Part shown: piece after piece, positions 1 through 6,325 of the stretch | Numbering within the stretch: position 1 is the first letter of the stretch | Layout: every line of letters starts with the position of its first letter | Notes under the pieces: model-generated | Told to the model about the DNA's origin: nothing | Seen by the model: the letters and a program-made list of their open reading frames with translations, nothing else | Databases searched by the model: none | Translations under genes and position numbers: made by a program | Assembly: GCA_003641405.1 (NCBI GenBank) | Contig: QNAF01000129.1 | Span: 1 to 7,323 of the forward strand | DNA length: 7,323 nucleotides | Origin: Candidatus Zixiibacteriota bacterium | GTDB taxonomy: Bacteria > Zixibacteria > MSB-5A5 > GN15 > FEB-12 | Reading direction: 5' to 3'

Positions 1-43
1 CAAACATAGGTTGCCATGCACCCTCATCGTATTATGCAACGTG

Positions 44-69
44 AAAATAAGGGTTTATCAACAAGCCCT
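44..69 (-). terminator. Candidate rho-independent terminator of the operon
   Basis: Read on the minus strand, AGGG-c-TT / loop GTTGAT / AA-a-CCCT forms an imperfect 7-bp stem with one mismatch (69-50), followed by TATTTT (49-44). It begins 26 bases after the polyferredoxin stop. A second small GC-rich dyad, GGGC-GGGGT-GCCC (90-78), precedes it but lacks a T tract. The stem is weak, so termination may be partial. No further gene on either strand is supported in positions 1-95. Confidence 0.45.
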
Positions 70-95
70 GAAAGATGGGGCACCCCGCCCAAGTT

Positions 96-530
96 CTACG
101 CGCTTTTGAGTTTGGTAACTACTATCGGCTGGGACGAGAGGGATGTGGTGGGGCAGAAATGGGCGCAGACGGGGCCGCCGCCGCAGCGGTCACACTTTAC
201 CACAAGATCGTTGTGGGCGTTATGAAGCGAACAACCAAACGGACAGGCCGCCACACACGCCATGCAGCGCACGCACTTGTTTTCGTCGAGATCATACGCG
301 CCTGTTTCCGGATTGAACGTGATAGCATCAACCAGGCATGATTTGACGCAGGCGGGGTCTTCACACTGCAGACATGCTACCGGTACCCAGAGGTCTTTGG
401 CGCCGCCATCAAGAGGATAGATGCGGCTCTTGCCGGGTTTGCCGTCAATCTGGTGAGAGAATGAACATGCCAACTCACAGGTTCGACAGCCGGTGCATAG
501 GGATGGATTCACAACAAAGCGGTAGTTCAT
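96..530 (-). CDS. Four-cluster [4Fe-4S] polyferredoxin (HycB/CooF/AOR iron-sulfur subunit type)
   Basis: A 144-residue electron carrier with sixteen cysteines arranged for four [4Fe-4S] clusters: C12/15/18/22, C53/56/61/65, C86/89/92/96 and C113/116/122/126. The alternating CxxCxxCxxxC and CxxCxxxxCxxxC spacing is that of the HycB/CooF/DMSO-reductase-beta family and of the small iron-sulfur subunit of tungsten aldehyde oxidoreductase complexes. Those proteins form a wire between a catalytic subunit and a NuoF-type or membrane partner. No such catalytic subunit (hydrogenase, CO dehydrogenase, aldehyde oxidoreductase) lies next to it here. It is the last gene of the operon and is followed by a candidate terminator. 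The most economical reading is that it links the 2-oxoacid oxidoreductase to the NAD module; a free partner encoded elsewhere is possible. Confidence 0.9.
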   Translation of the reverse strand: MNYRFVVNPSLCTGCRTCELACSFSHQIDGKPGKSRIYPLDGGAKDLWVPVACLQCEDPACVKSCLVDAITFNPETGAYDLDENKCVRCMACVAACPFGCSLHNAHNDLVVKCDRCGGGPVCAHFCPTTSLSSQPIVVTKLKSA

Positions 531-1303
531 GATTCCTCCTGCCGATCCCATATGGCAATCTTGCCCATCGTTTTGGCCAGTTCTTCGCGATGTGCCAGGT
601 CGTTGCGTTTGAAGTAGTCTTCCGGGATATCCCGGTTTTTGCTGAGATGTTTGGCGAACTCTTTGGTGATCGTGTACTCACCAGTGGTCTCACACTTGAT
701 CAACTCAAACTTGCGTCCCCAGATAGTGCGTTTGTTACCCTTGTCGATGAACTTGATGAAGTTGGTCGGGCAGACCTGGGCACACGATGTGCACCCCACA
801 CAATCAGGGGGAGGCTCGTTCAGCGGCGGGGCAATCTCTTTGCCGTGACCGCGGCCGACAGAGGAAATGGCGTGGAATCCCATCTGGTCGCACACTCGCG
901 TACACAGGGCACACAGAATGCAGTCGTCACCGTCGGGGACTTCTTCGTAGCTGGTGTGCATGATCCCGTACTCGGCGGCCATGTCCTGAATCAGCTTGGC
1001 CTTCGGCGAACGCGCCAGGTAGAGATCAAGCACGGTTTTGCGAAGTTCGATCACGTCCTCTGTATGAGTGCTGACAATCAAGCCTTCTTCAACCGGATAC
1101 AGACACGAAGTCACGTGCTTCTTCCAGCCATCCCATTCGGGGCGTGTTATTTCTACCGTGCATAGCCGGCATGATCCGCATGGTTCGACGGCTTCGTGGT
1201 GGCACAGGGCGGGAATTTCGATTCCCTGTCGCCTGATTACTGACAGCAGCATTTCATCTTTGCTGGCGGTTGTTAGTTTCCCGTTTATTGTCAACGATAC
1301 CAT
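527..1303 (-). CDS. NuoG/HydA-N-terminus-like iron-sulfur adaptor ([2Fe-2S] + 2x[4Fe-4S]) without catalytic domain
   Basis: A 258-residue electron-transfer protein. Residues 1-80 form a plant-type [2Fe-2S] ferredoxin domain (likely ligands C34, C45, C48, C67, with an extra C42). The next stretch, about 81-125, corresponds to where NuoG, HndD and HydA carry a His-Cys [4Fe-4S] motif, but it contains no cysteine. A dicluster domain follows (C128/131/134/138 and C168/171/174/178). The last 65 residues are hydrophilic, with a lone C204. There is no H-cluster, molybdopterin or tungstopterin domain. It likely bridges the flavoprotein to the polyferredoxin or the 2-oxoacid oxidoreductase (inference). 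AGGAG lies 6 bases before the ATG and overlaps the preceding stop. The gene ends in an ATGA overlap with the next one. Confidence 0.88.
   Translation of the reverse strand: MVSLTINGKLTTASKDEMLLSVIRRQGIEIPALCHHEAVEPCGSCRLCTVEITRPEWDGWKKHVTSCLYPVEEGLIVSTHTEDVIELRKTVLDLYLARSPKAKLIQDMAAEYGIMHTSYEEVPDGDDCILCALCTRVCDQMGFHAISSVGRGHGKEIAPPLNEPPPDCVGCTSCAQVCPTNFIKFIDKGNKRTIWGRKFELIKCETTGEYTITKEFAKHLSKNRDIPEDYFKRNDLAHREELAKTMGKIAIWDRQEES
535..540 (-). promoter_or_regulatory. Ribosome-binding site deciding the polyferredoxin start
   Basis: A consensus AGGAGG (minus strand, 540-535) lies 4 bases before the ATG at 530, whose ATGA overlaps the previous stop. This rules in favour of 530 over an in-frame ATG at 551, which would add MGSAGGI and has no comparable site. 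Confidence 0.8.
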
Positions 1304-1312
1304 TCGTTGCTC

Positions 1313-3166
1313 CTAATGTACCTCGATCGCGTCCTGTTTGCAGACAGCGATGCAGGCACCACACTTGGTGCATTTATCCTGATCCAAAACGTGCACTTCG
1401 TCTTTCTTGCCGGTTATCGCCCCATATGTGCAGGCGCTGATACATGCCAGACAGCCGGTGCAATTGTCAAGAATGTCATACCGAATCAACTCACGACAGA
1501 CAGCAGCCGGACAGCGTTTGTCGCGAATGTGCGCCATGTATTCATCGCGGAAGAACTTAAGTGTCGACAGCAGCGGGTTCGGACCGGATTGTCCCAGACC
1601 ACACAGAGAACCCATCTGAACCACTTTGGAGAGTTGCTCCATCTTGTCAATGTCGGATTCTTCAGCTTTGCCTTCGGATACTTTCACTGTCAGGGCATGC
1701 AACTGGTACAAACCTTCACGGCAGGGGACACACTTGCCGCACGATTCCTTGACCAGGAACTCCAGGAAATACTTGGCGACATCAACCATACAGGTCTTGT
1801 CGTCCATGACAATCATGCCGCCGGAACCCATCATCGAGCCGGCAGCGGTGAGTGAATCAAAATCAACCGGAAGGTCAAGTTTGGATTCCGGAAGGCATCC
1901 ACCGGAGGGTCCGCCGGTCTGTACAGCTGTGAACTTTCGATCTTCAAGGATACCGCCGCCAATGTCAAAGATGATTTCGCGCAGCGAGGTACCCATGGGC
2001 ACTTCGATCAACCCGGTGTTACGCACTTTGCCGACAAGCGAGAAGGCCTTGGTGCCGGCGTTATTCCTGGTGCCGATTTTGGCGTATTCTTTGCCGCCCA
2101 TCATGATTATCGCCGGTACGTTGGCGAATGTTTCAACGTTGTTCAGAACAGTGGGCTGGCCACGGAGGCCGCGCACGACCGAACGGATATATTTTGCCTG
2201 AGGTTCGCCAGTGTGACCGGCGACAGATTTCATTAGCGCCGATGACTCTCCGCATACAAAGGCCCCGGCGCCACGACTGATTTGGACCTTGTAGTCGAAG
2301 CCGGTTCCCATGATGTTCTCGCCGAGCAGTCCCAGTTCCTCGGCCTGTTCGATTGCAATCTGAAGGTTGACAATCGCCAGCGGGTATTCTTCGCGAACAT
2401 ATATGTAACCATCATTCGAGCCAACAGCGTAGGCCGCGATCACCATGCCTTCGAGAACCGAGTGCGGGTCGCCTTCCATGATAGCGCGATCCATGAACGC
2501 GCCGGGGTCGCCTTCGTCGCCGTTACAAAGCACGTAGCGAGGATGATTATCCACCGCCCGGCATGATTTCCATTTGCGTCCGGTTGCAAACCCACCGCCG
2601 CCTCGACCGCGAAGTCCCGATGTAGTCACTTCATCAATGACTTTCTCAGGTTTCATCCTGGTCAGGACTTTCGCCATGGCCTGATAGCCGCCTTCAGCGA
2701 TGTAGTCATTGATCTGGTTGGCTTCGATTCGCCCGAGATTACGCAGTGCGATCCTCTTCTGGCCGGAGTAGAACTTGATATCGGCGTATTTCTCTATCGA
2801 CTTTCCGGTTTCGTGATCGACATAGAGCAACCGGTCTATCGTCTCATTACCGGCAATCGACTTGTCAATAATCTCAGCAACGTCTTTGGGCTTGACGCGA
2901 GTGTAGAGAATGCCAGCCGGTTCGATTGCCACCAACGGGCTTTTTTCACACAGGCCGTGACAGCCGGTTTTCTTGAGCGCCTTGACGGGAACACCTTTGA
3001 TGTTCCGTGCTGCGAGCTGTTTTTCGAACTCCTGACCGATTTTCTCAGCGCCGTTGGCCAGGCAGCCCGGCCCGTGACAAACTATGATACGTTTGGCAAG
3101 TTTCTTCTGCTCTGCCAGAAGCTTGTCGCGGAGCTGGTCCAGCTTCTTGGGGCTGTCAATTCGCAT
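1313..3166 (-). CDS. NuoF/HndC/HydB-like NADH-binding FMN iron-sulfur flavoprotein
   Basis: A 617-residue flavoprotein with the full HydB/HndC domain order. An N-terminal thioredoxin-like [2Fe-2S] domain has C30, C35, C69 and C73. The NuoF core follows, with the FMN/NADH glycine-rich loop GLRGRGGGGF (184-193), GDEGDPGAF (216-224) and an SCGKCVPCREG cluster motif (C476, C479, C482, plus C522) for a [4Fe-4S] cluster. A CPAAVC pair sits at 552-557, and a C-terminal dicluster domain carries C569/572/575/579 and C599/602/605/609. It should exchange electrons between NAD(H) and the iron-sulfur chain. The extra N- and C-terminal domains separate it from true complex I NuoF and place it with soluble diaphorase or bifurcating enzymes. 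The usual GEETAL segment is GESSAL here (306-311). It overlaps the NuoE-like gene by 11 bases, and its stop overlaps the next gene's ribosome-binding site. Confidence 0.94.
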   Translation of the reverse strand: MRIDSPKKLDQLRDKLLAEQKKLAKRIIVCHGPGCLANGAEKIGQEFEKQLAARNIKGVPVKALKKTGCHGLCEKSPLVAIEPAGILYTRVKPKDVAEIIDKSIAGNETIDRLLYVDHETGKSIEKYADIKFYSGQKRIALRNLGRIEANQINDYIAEGGYQAMAKVLTRMKPEKVIDEVTTSGLRGRGGGGFATGRKWKSCRAVDNHPRYVLCNGDEGDPGAFMDRAIMEGDPHSVLEGMVIAAYAVGSNDGYIYVREEYPLAIVNLQIAIEQAEELGLLGENIMGTGFDYKVQISRGAGAFVCGESSALMKSVAGHTGEPQAKYIRSVVRGLRGQPTVLNNVETFANVPAIIMMGGKEYAKIGTRNNAGTKAFSLVGKVRNTGLIEVPMGTSLREIIFDIGGGILEDRKFTAVQTGGPSGGCLPESKLDLPVDFDSLTAAGSMMGSGGMIVMDDKTCMVDVAKYFLEFLVKESCGKCVPCREGLYQLHALTVKVSEGKAEESDIDKMEQLSKVVQMGSLCGLGQSGPNPLLSTLKFFRDEYMAHIRDKRCPAAVCRELIRYDILDNCTGCLACISACTYGAITGKKDEVHVLDQDKCTKCGACIAVCKQDAIEVH

Positions 3167-3623
3167 GCTTTTTTCTCCGCGTGAGCTTCTTGACCGAGTT
3201 GACATTGCAGCCACCGTGATACTTGTCGTTCACCATGACCACCGGAGCCATGGCACAGGCACCAACACAACCAACGACCTCAATAGTAAAATCCATGTCT
3301 TTCGTTGTTTCGCCGGCCTTGATCTTCAGAGTGTTTTCGAACTGTTCCTGGATCAGTTTCGCGCCGCGAATGTGACAGGCCGTGCCCACACAGACCCGTA
3401 TCAATTTCTCGCCCCTGGGAGTCAGACTGAAGGCGTTATAGAATGTCGATACCGAGAAAACCTTGCTAAGTGGTACGTCCAGCGCCTCGGCTGTTTGAGT
3501 CAGCGCCTCGGTGGGGAGGTAGTGAAATTCTCGCTGGATGTCCTGCAATATCATGATGAGGGATTCAGGATGTTGTCGGTGACGAGCGATAATGTCAGGG
3601 ATCCTACTCAGGTCGTGTTTCAT
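3156..3623 (-). CDS. NuoE/HndA/HydC-like [2Fe-2S] thioredoxin-fold subunit
   Basis: A 155-residue homologue of the 24-kDa NuoE subunit. A helical N-terminal domain (about 1-70, with the FSVSTFYNAFSL segment at 56-67) precedes a thioredoxin-like domain with the ligands C78, C83, C119 and C123 in the standard CxxxxC...CxxxC pattern for one [2Fe-2S] cluster. In complex I, HndA and HydC this cluster lies beside the FMN of the NuoF-type partner; in bifurcating enzymes it is thought to be part of the electron-splitting site. The length is usual for the family. No complex I membrane genes are present, so a soluble NAD-linked module is implied. The gene overlaps the gamma-subunit stop (ATGA) and has only a weak ribosome-binding site, suggesting coupled translation. 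The C-terminal Lys/Arg tail comes from the purine-rich site of the next gene. Confidence 0.93.
   Translation of the reverse strand: MKHDLSRIPDIIARHRQHPESLIMILQDIQREFHYLPTEALTQTAEALDVPLSKVFSVSTFYNAFSLTPRGEKLIRVCVGTACHIRGAKLIQEQFENTLKIKAGETTKDMDFTIEVVGCVGACAMAPVVMVNDKYHGGCNVNSVKKLTRRKKHAN
3175..3178 (-). promoter_or_regulatory. Ribosome-binding site deciding the flavoprotein start
   Basis: GGAG (minus strand, 3178-3175) lies 8 bases before the ATG at 3166. This supports starting at 3166 rather than at the in-frame ATG 16 codons upstream (3214), which would give a Ser/Arg-rich extension and a 59-base overlap with the preceding gene. Confidence 0.75.
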
Positions 3624-4183
3624 TTCTTTCGCCCCCGAGTGACGCCTTTTCTGCCAAGTTCCAGTCCGAGATCCAGTACTTTCAGGTTGGTAGCGAGCAT
3701 ATTTTTCTTTTTGCCGAGTTTTTCCTTGATGGTTTCTCTAAGATTATCAGGGTCAACAAGTCCCGTCGCACCTACAAATGCTCCGAGCATCGCGATATTG
3801 GCGGCTTTGGCACCACCGGCATCTGTGGCGATCTGGTTGGAAGGGACGAGGATTTCCGTTATGTCTTTACGTTCGGTAGTGACATTGATTAGCGAGGAGT
3901 TAACCAGCAGCAATCCCTTTGGCCTGACTTTGGATTCAAACTTGTCAAACGAAGGCCGATTGAACACGCATGCCGCATGCACGGCACTCATGATCGGTGA
4001 GCCGATACGCTTATCCGAAATAACTACGGTGCAGTAAGCAGTTCCGCCCCGCATCTCCGGTCCGTAAGAAGGAATCCAGATGACATTCTTGCCTTCCTTG
4101 ATTCCGGTGTAGGCCAGCAGTTGTCCGGCCACCATGATACCCTGTCCGCCGAACCCGGCCCAGAGGACCTCGTACTGTGCCAT
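3620..4183 (-). CDS. 2-oxoacid:ferredoxin oxidoreductase gamma subunit
   Basis: A 187-residue member of the 2-oxoacid:acceptor oxidoreductase gamma family. The N-terminal nucleotide-fold-like motif GFGGQG lies at 10-15, and SYGPEMRGG, a hallmark of the family, at 39-47. In characterised enzymes this domain helps bind CoA. The length is normal for a stand-alone gamma subunit (KorC type). AGGAGG 7 bases before the ATG is the strongest ribosome-binding site in the oxidoreductase part of the operon. The C-terminus is basic (RKGVTRGRKK). The stop codon shares an ATGA overlap with the next gene, so the oxidoreductase genes are physically coupled to the NAD-module genes. Confidence 0.94.
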   Translation of the reverse strand: MAQYEVLWAGFGGQGIMVAGQLLAYTGIKEGKNVIWIPSYGPEMRGGTAYCTVVISDKRIGSPIMSAVHAACVFNRPSFDKFESKVRPKGLLLVNSSLINVTTERKDITEILVPSNQIATDAGGAKAANIAMLGAFVGATGLVDPDNLRETIKEKLGKKKNMLATNLKVLDLGLELGRKGVTRGRKK

Positions 4184-4953
4184 CAGGCACCCTCCTCGCC
4201 TGCGACCGGTTTGAGTCGGCCAAGCGGATAATAGGGTACCATCTCATCCTCGACCCAGTCAGTGGCATCGGCTGGTGTCTTGCCCCAGTTTGTAGGACAG
4301 GTTGAGAGGACTTCGATTAACGAGAAGCCGCGATTCTCATCCTGGAACTTAAAGGCGTTCCTGATAGCGCGTTTGGCTTTAACAATGTGTTGTGGTGTGT
4401 GAACGGCCACACGTTCCAGGTAGCTTGGCGTTGCCAGCGTTGCCAGTAATTCCACCATACGGATCGGCATTCCCACTTGAGAAACATCGCGTCCTATAGG
4501 ACAGGTTGTGGTTGGCTGCCCCGGCATCGTTGTCGGAGCCATCTGTCCGCCGGTCATACCATAAACGGCGTTGTTGACAAATATCGTAGTGAACTTCTCT
4601 CCGCGATTGGCGGCGTGGACAATCTCACCCATGCCGATCGAAGCCAAATCGCCGTCACCCTGGTAGGTGAATACTATCATGTCAGGCATGATTCGTTTGA
4701 AACCGGTTGCAAAAGCAGGGGCGCGGCCGTGGGCAGCTTCCAGGAAATCACAATTGAAATAGTTATACGCCAGAACCGAACAGCCCACCGGTGCCACTCC
4801 CACCGCACGCTCACGTATCCCCAACTCATCGAAAATCTCAGCAATAAGCCTGTGAACTACACCATGCGTACACCCCGGGCAGTAGTGGGTGACAGTCTCG
4901 GTCATAGCTTCCGGGCGTGAGAAAGTAATCTTGTTGTCTTTGATCATTTCCAT
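4183..4953 (-). CDS. 2-oxoacid:ferredoxin oxidoreductase beta subunit, TPP-binding
   Basis: A 256-residue thiamine-diphosphate-binding subunit. HYCPGCTH (23-30) supplies a CxxC pair that, with further cysteines (candidates C58 and C219), should hold the single [4Fe-4S] cluster next to TPP. The Mg-TPP motif starts at GDGD (99-102) and continues with VNN (126-128) and YGMTGGQ (131-137). CPTNW at 219-223 is another typical segment. It forms the catalytic core with the alpha subunit. Its ATG overlaps the alpha stop codon (TGATG arrangement), and a GGGAG site lies 9 bases before it. A GTG one codon upstream and an ATG two codons downstream are alternative starts that barely change the protein. The stop overlaps the gamma-subunit ATG in the same TGATG way, indicating translational coupling and fixed stoichiometry. 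Confidence 0.94.
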   Translation of the reverse strand: MEMIKDNKITFSRPEAMTETVTHYCPGCTHGVVHRLIAEIFDELGIRERAVGVAPVGCSVLAYNYFNCDFLEAAHGRAPAFATGFKRIMPDMIVFTYQGDGDLASIGMGEIVHAANRGEKFTTIFVNNAVYGMTGGQMAPTTMPGQPTTTCPIGRDVSQVGMPIRMVELLATLATPSYLERVAVHTPQHIVKAKRAIRNAFKFQDENRGFSLIEVLSTCPTNWGKTPADATDWVEDEMVPYYPLGRLKPVAGEEGA

Positions 4954-6050
4954 CACCCTTTTCTCCCACGCTTCTGTCCTGATGGTTTCTTTTTGATGAT
5001 AGTTTTAATCTGATCTTTGACCTCGTCGGGCGTGGGAACGATTCCACCTGTTCGTCCAAAGAACTCAATTGGTTTGGCACCGAGTATGGCGATCTGCACG
5101 TCCTCCAGCATCTGCCCCATGCTCATTTCAACGTTCAGGACTGTCCTGATATTCCTCCGCGAGGCTTCCTTCCTGAGGGCATCTGAGGGGAATGGGAAGA
5201 GGGAGATCGGTCGGAATAGCCCGACGGAGATTCCTTCTTCTTCCAGTTCGTCTATGACTGTCTGGCAGATACGAGCCATCGTGCCGTATGACACAATGAG
5301 GATCTTGTTTTTTGGACCAACCTTGTACAACTCAAACCGAATTTCCTCCTTCTTCATGAGCTCGTACTTTGCATGGAGGACGTGGCAGTTGTCTTCAAGG
5401 CTCTGAGGATCGAGGGAGAGCGACTTTATCAGTCTTGGCGGGCGTCCCTTGGCGCCGGTAGTGGCCCAGTCTTTGGGTGGCAATTCGGGTTCTTCGTACT
5501 TGTCGGGGAACTCAACCGCTTCCATCATCTGTCCGATCATGCCGTCACCGATCATCATCACCGGATTACGGTACTTGTCCGCCAGGTGAAACGACAGCAT
5601 CGTCAGATCAACCGCTTCCTGGATAGTCGAAGGTGCCAGAACGAGGGTTCGGTAGTCACCGTGTCCGCCGCCTCGGGTCGCCTGGAAATAGTCTGATTGT
5701 GCGGGTAGTATGCCGCCAAGTCCCGGTCCCCCACGCATGATATTCACAATGACGCATGGAAGTTCTGCGCCGGCGAGATAGGAGATGGCTTCCTGCATCA
5801 GGCTGATTCCTGGACTTGAAGATGTTGTAAACGCCCGCTTGCCGGTCGAGGCCGCCCCGAACAGCATATTGCCAACTGCAACTTCGCTTTCAGCCTGGAG
5901 GAAAACCCCGCCGACTTCCGGCATCCGCTTTACCAGGTATTCGGCTACCTCAGACTGAGGCGTGATCGGGTAGCAGAAGTAGTTTGTCGCTCCCGCGCGG
6001 ATTGCTGCCTCTGCGATTGCCTCATTACCTTTCATCAAGACTCTGGCCAA
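4953..6050 (-). CDS. vorB: 2-oxoacid:ferredoxin oxidoreductase alpha subunit (VorB/KorA type)
   Basis: A 365-residue alpha subunit joining the gamma-like and transketolase-type pyrimidine-binding regions of this enzyme class. YPITPQSE at 27-34 is the hallmark motif, and the run ending SSSPGISLMQE (77-87) and the GGPGLGG stretch (107-113) are typical of the pyrimidine-binding domain. A transketolase C-terminal-like domain follows from about 248 (ILIVSYGTMAR) to about 330. Together with beta, gamma and delta it catalyses oxidative decarboxylation of a 2-oxoacid with CoA to acyl-CoA, CO2 and reduced ferredoxin. Overall it looks closest to proteins annotated VorB (3-methyl-2-oxobutanoate), but 2-oxoglutarate and related acids use near-identical architectures, so the substrate is not settled. 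The start is TTG. The C-terminus is strongly basic (KKKPSGQKRGRKG), reflecting the embedded ribosome-binding site of the next gene. Confidence 0.93.
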   Translation of the reverse strand: MARVLMKGNEAIAEAAIRAGATNYFCYPITPQSEVAEYLVKRMPEVGGVFLQAESEVAVGNMLFGAASTGKRAFTTSSSPGISLMQEAISYLAGAELPCVIVNIMRGGPGLGGILPAQSDYFQATRGGGHGDYRTLVLAPSTIQEAVDLTMLSFHLADKYRNPVMMIGDGMIGQMMEAVEFPDKYEEPELPPKDWATTGAKGRPPRLIKSLSLDPQSLEDNCHVLHAKYELMKKEEIRFELYKVGPKNKILIVSYGTMARICQTVIDELEEEGISVGLFRPISLFPFPSDALRKEASRRNIRTVLNVEMSMGQMLEDVQIAILGAKPIEFFGRTGGIVPTPDEVKDQIKTIIKKKPSGQKRGRKG

Positions 6051-6058
6051 ACTTCTGA

Positions 6059-6064
6059 TCCTCT
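6059..6064 (-). promoter_or_regulatory. Ribosome-binding site deciding a TTG start for the alpha subunit
   Basis: On the minus strand AGAGGA (6064-6059) stands 8 bases before TTG at 6050. The alternative ATG at 6035 has no comparable site at proper distance. Starting at TTG yields the N-terminus MARVLMKGNEA, which matches the length usual for the family; starting at the ATG would remove the first strand. Confidence 0.7.
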
Positions 6065-6080
6065 CAGGTGACTGCTACCG

Positions 6081-6314
6081 TTAATACTCGAAGAGCACGA
6101 ACTGGGTGCCGTTGGTGTGAACCGTTATAGCGACATCCGGGCAGACCACGGCGCAGATTCGGCAGCCGATGCAGCGCGAAGGGTCATGCAGGCGAGCGTA
6201 GAAATAGCCTTTGACAGTGATGTCCTTTGACAGGGACAGCACCTTCTGTGGGCAGGCACGCACGCAGAGTTCACATCCTTTGCAATGATTTTTGTCTACT
6301 ATCACACCGGGCAT
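6081..6314 (-). CDS. 2-oxoacid:ferredoxin oxidoreductase delta subunit, 2x[4Fe-4S] ferredoxin
   Basis: A 77-residue bacterial-type ferredoxin with two complete CxxCxxCxxxCP motifs: C11, C14, C17, C21 and C48, C51, C54, C58. Each should bind a [4Fe-4S] cluster. In the KorABCD/VorABCD type of 2-oxoacid:ferredoxin oxidoreductase this small subunit takes electrons from the TPP site through the beta-subunit cluster and passes them outward. Its size and its position directly before the alpha-subunit gene are typical of that delta subunit. An AAGGA-type ribosome-binding site lies 6 bases before the ATG. It begins 11 bases after the ATPase stop codon and ends 30 bases before the alpha subunit. A free-standing ferredoxin is possible but less likely in this setting. 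Confidence 0.92.
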   Translation of the reverse strand: MPGVIVDKNHCKGCELCVRACPQKVLSLSKDITVKGYFYARLHDPSRCIGCRICAVVCPDVAITVHTNGTQFVLFEY

Positions 6315-6325
6315 TGTCTATCCTT

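Noticed and set aside
1307..2201. Several plus-strand open reading frames of 180-190 codons opposite the flavoprotein (also at 590-1165)
   Set aside because: They are antisense shadows of strongly supported iron-sulfur protein genes. They overlap one another in different frames and have low-complexity, domain-free translations.
3167..3214. Longer N-terminus for the NuoF-like flavoprotein starting at 3214
   Set aside because: It adds 16 Ser/Arg-rich residues with no homology character and a 59-base overlap, while the start at 3166 has a good GGAG site at proper spacing.
3084..4037. 317-codon plus-strand open reading frame
   Set aside because: It lies wholly antisense to the gamma-subunit and NuoE-like genes, which have clear family motifs. 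Its protein has no recognisable domain, and no ribosome-binding site or promoter supports it.
96..6314. Complex I (Nuo) operon
   Set aside because: Only NuoE-, NuoF- and partial NuoG-like genes are present. No membrane subunits or NuoB/C/D/I homologues occur, and the flavoprotein has the extra domains of soluble diaphorases.
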